Assembly: GCA_018350325.1 (NCBI GenBank)
Contig: JAEVLN010000004.1
Location: 124,001-188,000, forward strand
From: Globodera rostochiensis
Taxonomy: Eukaryota > Nematoda > Chromadorea > Rhabditida > Heteroderidae
Reading direction: 5' to 3'
Length of the DNA: 64,000 bases
Part shown: positions 58,801-64,000 of the stretch, one piece after another
How the letters are laid out: each line of letters starts with the position of its first letter
How positions within the stretch are numbered: position 1 is the stretch's first letter
The notes under the pieces: generated by a model
What the model saw: the letters and a program-made list of their open reading frames with translations, nothing else
Told to the model about the DNA's origin: nothing
Database searches by the model: none
Made by a program: the position numbers and the translations under genes

Positions 58801-61800
58801 GTTGGGGGAGCAATCAACCCTATTCTGAACCTAAGACTCGAGACTCTCGATTGAAAAACACGAGACTGGGAGTGGGGGGGAGTCGTGTTGGGCACAAATA
58901 TTGTGTTAAAATAAGAGTCCGGTAAACAAACAAAAAACTTTTCCGGGACGAATTCAAAATTTAGCATTCGAATAAAAATTATTTTCTTTTCAGTCACATC
59001 AACAAACGGACGCAATATGAGCGGCCCACATCGTTGATCATGCCCACTAAACAGCCCATCTACGACCCGTATCAGCACCAAGCGACCACCTCCACGTCGC
59101 CGAACGGACTGCCGCAGCCGCTGCAGCATCAGCAGCCGCAGGTCTGTTGTCTCTGATCCAGATCACAATCAAACGGAACGGGCCCCTTCCAGTCTGATCA
59201 ATCGATGATCAGACATTGGATTAGAGACACCGTTTGCCGATCACTTTTATGCTTTTTCATGGTATGCTGATCAAAATCTTAAACCGATTTTTTAATTGCT
59301 TTTATCGTATTGACCAATCCATATAAAACTTTGATCTTTTTGGATTGATCTGATCGTTTATGGACAGATCAGATCAAAACTATCTGAACCTAAGCTCAAA
59401 TCACCAATCAGACTGTATTTAGAACAGGGCTTAATCGGATAATTGATTGATTAACCAATCACCTTATGAAAAACACCAAATTTAGGCTGATCATCACGGG
59501 CGCTTTGCCTCCATGTCTGGCATTTTGTCGTCGGACAACGGCGGCACGTTTTTCATCGCAAAAAATAAAAAAAATTAATATTTATATTATTATCTTTTTT
59601 TTTTGTCTCCAGGAATTTACGGCACTTATCACAATGGCAATTATGCGTCGCATCAACACCACCACCAGAACGGCGTCGGCAGTGCCCACACGCAGTTTAC
59701 GCGAAACCCTGTCGAACTGAGGGGTAGGAAGTGGGACGCCCGGGGGGGGGTTGCCTTGAGGGTTTTTGGACAAAGAAAAAGTTCGAGTCGAGTTTCAAGT
59801 CTGGGAAACCCCGGGTTCTACCCCCCGGGGGCGGGGGGCTGTAAAAATTTTCGAAAATTTAAATTCAAAAAAATTCAGGCGAAATTCTGAGCACGCGCAT
59901 TCAGAAGGGCCCAAAAGGGCTCGGCTTCACTCTGATCGGCAACGACGGCACAAATTTGCACGAGGAATTCATTCAGGTGGGCAAAATAGCAATTTTTTTC
60001 CAGTTTAAAATTAATTTTATTTTGATTTCGGCTCGATTCAAATTATTAATTAATTGTAAAGATAATTTTTAAATGTTCAATTTTCCCCACATTTAAAAAC
60101 TACCGTATTTCCTCAAATAGAAGACCCGGGTCTTCTAGGGTCTTCTATTAGGGGGGGGTCTTCTAATTGAGGGGGGTCTTCTATTGTTCAACCCCTCTCC
60201 AAAGGGGTCTTCTATTAGGGGGGGGGTCTTCTAATTGAGGGGGGTCTTCTATTTGAGGAAATACGGTAATTAAATTATTAAATTGCCTTTTCCAATTAAT
60301 TGCAAAATAATTAAATAATTTTCTTTGTTTTTCCTTAAAATATTTGTTTTAATTTCAGTTCCTCACATTAAAGTAGGTGAATTAAAAATTGAATCTGTTT
60401 GCAATTTTTTAGCCAAATTTACTATAATTGCACTAAAATATTCATTATTTATTTAAATTAAACATATATTTATATAACAAATTAGCATCAAATTTTTTTG
60501 TTAGATCAAAACGATCATTGCCAACGGGCCTGCCGCTGGCGAGGGCACATTGCGCTCGGGTGACGTGCTGGTGACGGTCAACGACCGGTGCATGCTGGGC
60601 GCCAGTCAGGACGACGCGTGCCAAGTGTTCCGTGCCATCAATGTGAGGACGAGGCGGGGTGGGGGCCTGGACGGCATTTTAATATATTTTTAATTAATTT
60701 TTTGATTAAATCTTTATTCTTTTCTTCCGTCTTTAGCTCTGTAAGCCGCTACCGATGGCATTTTTGTTTTTATATTTTATAAACCGTAAAATGTACACAA
60801 ACGGACGAATGGGAAATTGGGGAAAAAATTTAAGAATATTCAATTAAAAACAACAAAATTTTGATTTAAATTAGGTAATTTAAATCGCGAAACATTGGAA
60901 AATTTAAAAAAAATGTTTTTTTGTGTGCTTTTCAGGTTGGCGAATTTGTTTGCATTCAAATTTGCCGCGGCTACTCCCTGCAAATGGACCCTACGAATAG
61001 GGTAATTACGGATACGGACGGATAACGGATATGAGATTTCGAGGACGGACGGATACGGATACAAAAATTCGTATCCGTGCGCACCAGGGATGGGCGCCGA
61101 CGGCCTCAAAAAATTTCGGAAATCGGAATTCCGACCCCAAAAAAGTCGGAAGTCGGAAATCGGAATTCCGGGGTATCAAAAACTTTCGGAACTCGGAAAT
61201 CGGAATTCCGACCCCAAAAAAGTCGGAAATCGGAAAGTCGGAAATCGGAATTCCGCCCATCCCTGGTGCACACCTCTGCACAAAAGCATTTTTTTTATAA
61301 AAAAAAATTTTTTTTTAGATTTTCACCGAAAATGTTTACGCATCGAATACCACCAACCCCCAACAGTTCAACAACCAACAACAACAACAGCGTCTCCGTG
61401 AAAATCACGTGGTCCAACTTTGCAAGGGGTCCAAAGGCTTCGGCTTCACGGTGTACGACGACGCGTTCGGTGAGGCGGGCGAGGGGGGGGGGGGGAGGGG
61501 GGGGGGGGGGGGGGTTGGGGAATTTTTGGAAATTTTCAACAAAATTTTTTTGTTTTTTCTTTGAAGGCCAACGCGTCAAGAGCATTTTGCATCCGGACCA
61601 ATGCCCGAATTTGTTGGAGGGCGACACAATACTGGAAGTACGTGTACCGTACACACAGGCGAAAAACATTGAATTGAATTTAAACATTTAAAAGTGGTCC
61701 GTGTCAGGAGACGAAATGCCATTTAAATGCCAAAAAAAAATTTGAACAGATGCGCCCATGCCAAAAGTTCCCCTCTTCCCCAATAATGCCAAAAGTCCCC

Positions 61801-63988
61801 CCCTTCCCCAATAATGCCAAAAGTCCCCCCCCCTTCCCCAATAATGCCAAAAGTCCCCCCCCTTCCCCAATAATGCCAAAAGTTCCCCCCTTTCCCAATA
61901 ATGCCAAAAGTTCCCCCCTTCCCCAATAATGCCAAAAGTCCCCCCCCTTCCCCAATAATGCCAAAAGTCCCCCCCCCCAATTTAATGCCTAAAGTTCCTC
62001 CCCCCCGCCCCCCAATTTAATGCCAAAAGTTCCCCCCCCCCTCCCCCCAATTTTAATGCCAAAAGTCCCCCCCCCCCAATTTTAATGCCAAAAATTTTTT
62101 TGAATAAATGCCTCACCAATTTTAATGCCAAATTTTGAATAAATGCGCTCCCCTGGAATCAATTTTTAAAAAAATTCAATTTGTTTGCATTCAAAAATTC
62201 AAAAAAAGGTGGACGGACGGAATGTGCGCGCCCTGCCCCACCCCCAACTCGTCCAAATGCTGCACGACTTTCCGCTCGGTTATCGCTGCAAAATTGTGGT
62301 GCAACGGCGTGCGCCCAAACAGAGGTGGGCCGGCACGCGCGTGCAGGGCGCCGACGACCCCCAAGAAATTACCGCAAAATTCCGGGGCCTCAAAATTTTG
62401 ACCTTAAAAATGTTGGAAAATTGGAAAAATGTTGGAAAATTGGAATTCCAATCGCCAAAATTTTTCAAAAATCGGAATTCTGAGGCCACAAAATTTTCAA
62501 AAATCGAAATTCTGATGCCACAAAATGCTGGAAAACCGGAATTTTCCGGGCCTCAAAAAATTTCAAAAATCGGAATTCTGAGGCCACAAAATTTCAAAAA
62601 AAAAATTCGGAATTCCGACCGACCCATACCTTGGGGCGCCGCGCATGTTATTTAAATATTGAAAATATATTCAATATAAAAATATATAAATATTTTTTAC
62701 ACATTTTTTGTTTATTCCAATACGCCAACAAATTGTTGCCCCAAGGTCGCGTACGCCGACGGCCGGATTCCGCTACGGTTACGGTGGCGGTGGAGGCCAG
62801 GCGAGCGCGAGCGTTGACAGCCGACAAACGCAACAACAACAGCAACAGCACCGGGTGGGTAAATTTTAATTCTGTAAAATTTTGGAAATACCCCGCAGGG
62901 CCAAAGGTTGTTTTTTCAATGTTTTTGCCGCCTCAATAATATTACCTTTTTTTCATAAATAAAATTTTTTTTAATGGCAAAAATGTTTTTTCTTCTGATT
63001 TAAGCCTCTGTTTGTGCAACGCTCAAAAACGCCCGGCCCGTCGGCCAAGTCCAACCAGCAACAGCAGCAGCAGCAGCGTCAGTCCATGTACCACCAACAA
63101 CAGCCGCAACAACAGCAGCCGCAACTTCAGCAACAGAATTGGCCAAACGGAAGCACCACTTTGCCAAGGGTGAGCGCCAGCCGGAAAGAGCGCCAAATTT
63201 GAAAATGCACCCATTTTTATGGCAATTTTAAAGCGGCGGAGGGGGGGGGGGTGGGCGGGGGCCAAAACTTTTGGGCCCGGAGGGGGTGAGCGGGGGCTAA
63301 AATTTTTGGGCCCGGAGGGGGTGGGCGGGGCTAAAATTTTTGGGCCCGGAGGGGGTGGGCGGGGGCTAAAACTTTGGGCTCGGAGGGGGTGGGCGGGGGC
63401 CAAAAATTTTTGGGCCCGGAGGGGGTGGGCGGGGACTAAAATTTTTGGGCCCGGAGGGGGTGGGCGGGGGCTAAAATTTTTAGGCCCGGAGGGGATGGGC
63501 GGGGGCCAAAAATTTTTGGGCCCGGAGGGGGTGGGCGGGGGCTAAAATTTTTGGGCCCGGAGGGGATGGGCGGGGGCTAAAATTTTTGGGCCCGGAGGGG
63601 ATGGGCGGGAGCCAAAAATTTTTGGGCCCGGAGGGGATGGGCGGGGGCCAAAAATTTTTGGGCCCGGAGGGGATGGGCGGGGGCCAAAAAATTTTCGAGC
63701 CCGGGGGAGAGGCTGGGGACAACAATTAATTTTTGAAGCCCTGGGGGTGGGGCCAAAAAAAACATTTCCATACAAATTAAGGAAGGCTTTCAACAACAAT
63801 ATCCGTTTTAAAAAATTTAGTCTCTACAAAATCGGAACACCGCCACAGGCAACAACGGTTTGTTTGTTTTGGTCCAAATTTTAATTTAATTTTAATTTTG
63901 TTTTTTTGAAATTTAAGGACATCTTCAACCCCACAACGATGGCGGCCACCGTGCGCACAATTTTTCATCGTCCTCAGCAGTGGATACG
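55818..63988 (+). CDS. magi-1: MAGI-type scaffold protein (2 WW, at least 2 PDZ), continues past window
   Basis: Membrane-associated scaffold with inverted domain order, acting at cell junctions or synapses in other animals. Exons: 55818 or 55831-56029, 56101-56280, 58994-59141, 59613-59723, 59879-59976, 60505-60642, 60936-61001, 61319-61469, 61567-61637, 62209-62324, 62746-62854, 63005-63169, probably 63918-63988. WW1 is LPPNWEISYTENGEKYFI|DH with TTTWDDPR. WW2 is LPDGWERV ... TFYV|DHINKRTQYERP. PDZ1 starts after ELRG with GPKGLGFTLIG and includes GDVLVTVND; PDZ2 has GSKGFGFTVYD. Gln-rich linkers follow. The WW-WW-PDZ-PDZ order and the ELRG entry to PDZ1 match MAGI. Phases agree except between 59141 and 59613, where a small exon or other donor must be missing; 59487-59560 has a coding-like frame (ADHHGRFASMSGILSSDNGG). 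The start Met may be internal to a longer protein. Confidence 0.85.
56281..58993 (+). other. Intron splitting WW2
   Basis: The 2.7-kb intron interrupts WW2 after TFYV-D in phase 2. It holds G and C runs (57080-57096, 57595-57608, 58499-58508), an AATGAATG tract, and a TTAGGC-cored repeat at 58681-58770. Most open frames inside are low complexity. Confidence 0.6.
58378..58488 (+). other. Short coding-like island with CEQCGC motif
   Basis: ATG at 58378 opens a 36-codon frame reading FGASRPICEQCGCPRSAS then TTFRNGSELLDQVVYL. Composition is unlike the surrounding AT-rich intron. A TTT|GTAAGG donor-like site overlaps the stop. It could be an alternative exon, a small gene or chance. I do not recognise it. 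Confidence 0.25.
60101..60268. mobile_element. MITE with TACCGTATTTCCTCAAATAG ends
   Basis: Perfect terminal inverted repeats (TACCGTATTTCCTCAAATAG and CTATTTGAGGAAATACGGTA) starting and ending in TA. The inside repeats GGGGTCTTCTA. It lies in a PDZ1 intron. Tc1/mariner-type by its TA ends. Confidence 0.8.
61085..61265. mobile_element. hAT-like MITE with CAGGGATGGGCG ends
   Basis: Ends CAGGGATGGGCG and CGCCCATCCCTG, flanked by GTGCGCAC and GTGCACAC (8 bp, 7 matching). The inside repeats AAGTCGGAAATCGGAATTCC. It shares the CAGGGATG terminus with 3632-3768. Related ends are near 7884 and 27048. Confidence 0.8.
61752..62110 (+). repeat. C-rich 26-30-bp repeat in the PDZ2 intron
   Basis: About 11 units of CCCCAATAATGCCAAAAGTC plus 5-9 C and TTCC. 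Later units change to CCAATTTTAATGCC. Poly-C length differs between neighbouring units. Confidence 0.9.
62384..62625. repeat. AATTCTGAGGCCACAAAAT repeat
   Basis: Four to five imperfect units with TCGGAATTCTGAGGCCAC and AAAATTTCAAAAATCGGAAT. Probably related to the interior of the 61085-61265 element. Confidence 0.6.
63236..63725 (+). repeat. 38-41-bp G-rich minisatellite, about 12 copies
   Basis: Unit GGGTGGGCGGGGGCTAAAAT then TTTTGGGCCCGGAGG, with GGGCC and GGGGATGGGCGG variants. G-tracts of 4-5 residues at regular spacing could form G-quadruplexes in the sense transcript. It is in the intron before the last exon seen. Confidence 0.9.
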
Positions 63989-64000
63989 GTAGCGTTGCCG

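Overview
The window reads as nuclear DNA of a nematode. The evidence is a compact multi-exon gene style with many 50-90 bp introns, short TTAGGC/GCCTAA tracts (the nematode telomere repeat unit) inside several foldback elements, and a MAGI-type scaffold gene. A cluster of small, secreted, modular proteins further suggests a plant-parasitic tylenchid such as a cyst nematode; that is inference, because no species marker is present.

Region 1 (1-26.3 kb) is a rapidly rearranging cluster of small secreted-protein genes, all on the + strand. Seven genes (starts at 423, 7625, 10151, 13876, 17280, 22361, 24548) share one promoter cassette, usually one 5'-UTR intron, and one signal-peptide exon (M-R-L-Y-A-V-V-L-I type). 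Their bodies differ: Asn-Pro-rich tandem repeats, Lys-rich segments, or acidic/His-rich segments. Two genes (4052 and 20141) form a second family with its own leader and its own signal-peptide exon. Nearly all exons are in phase 0 and are separated by related introns, and exons are shared between the families. Gene 423 joins a family-1 signal exon to a family-2-type Asp/His exon and then to a family-1-type tail. Tandem exon duplication, coding minisatellites, a C-terminal poly-G tract and many small hAT-like elements with 8-bp target duplications diversify the cluster further.

Region 2 (26.4-42.4 kb, - strand) is one complete ABCC/MRP-type ABC transporter gene. I could place 32 exons whose phases all agree, giving about 1,700 codons: TMD0, TMD1, NBD1, linker, TMD2, NBD2. 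Its introns carry several tandem repeats, including a 3.4-kb satellite with a 1,107-bp higher-order repeat, and a 35-bp array that has amplified the splice acceptor of the last exon about 13 times.

Region 3 (42.5-55.8 kb) is mostly non-coding: a 30-bp GC-rich satellite (45.9-46.8 kb), many long G or C homopolymers, and a few isolated exon-like segments. One of these (45659-45775) looks like part of a guanylate-kinase-like domain and has the right phase to splice to region 4.

Region 4 (55.8 kb to the end, + strand) is a MAGI-type membrane-associated scaffold gene with two WW domains and two PDZ domains. It continues past the window edge.
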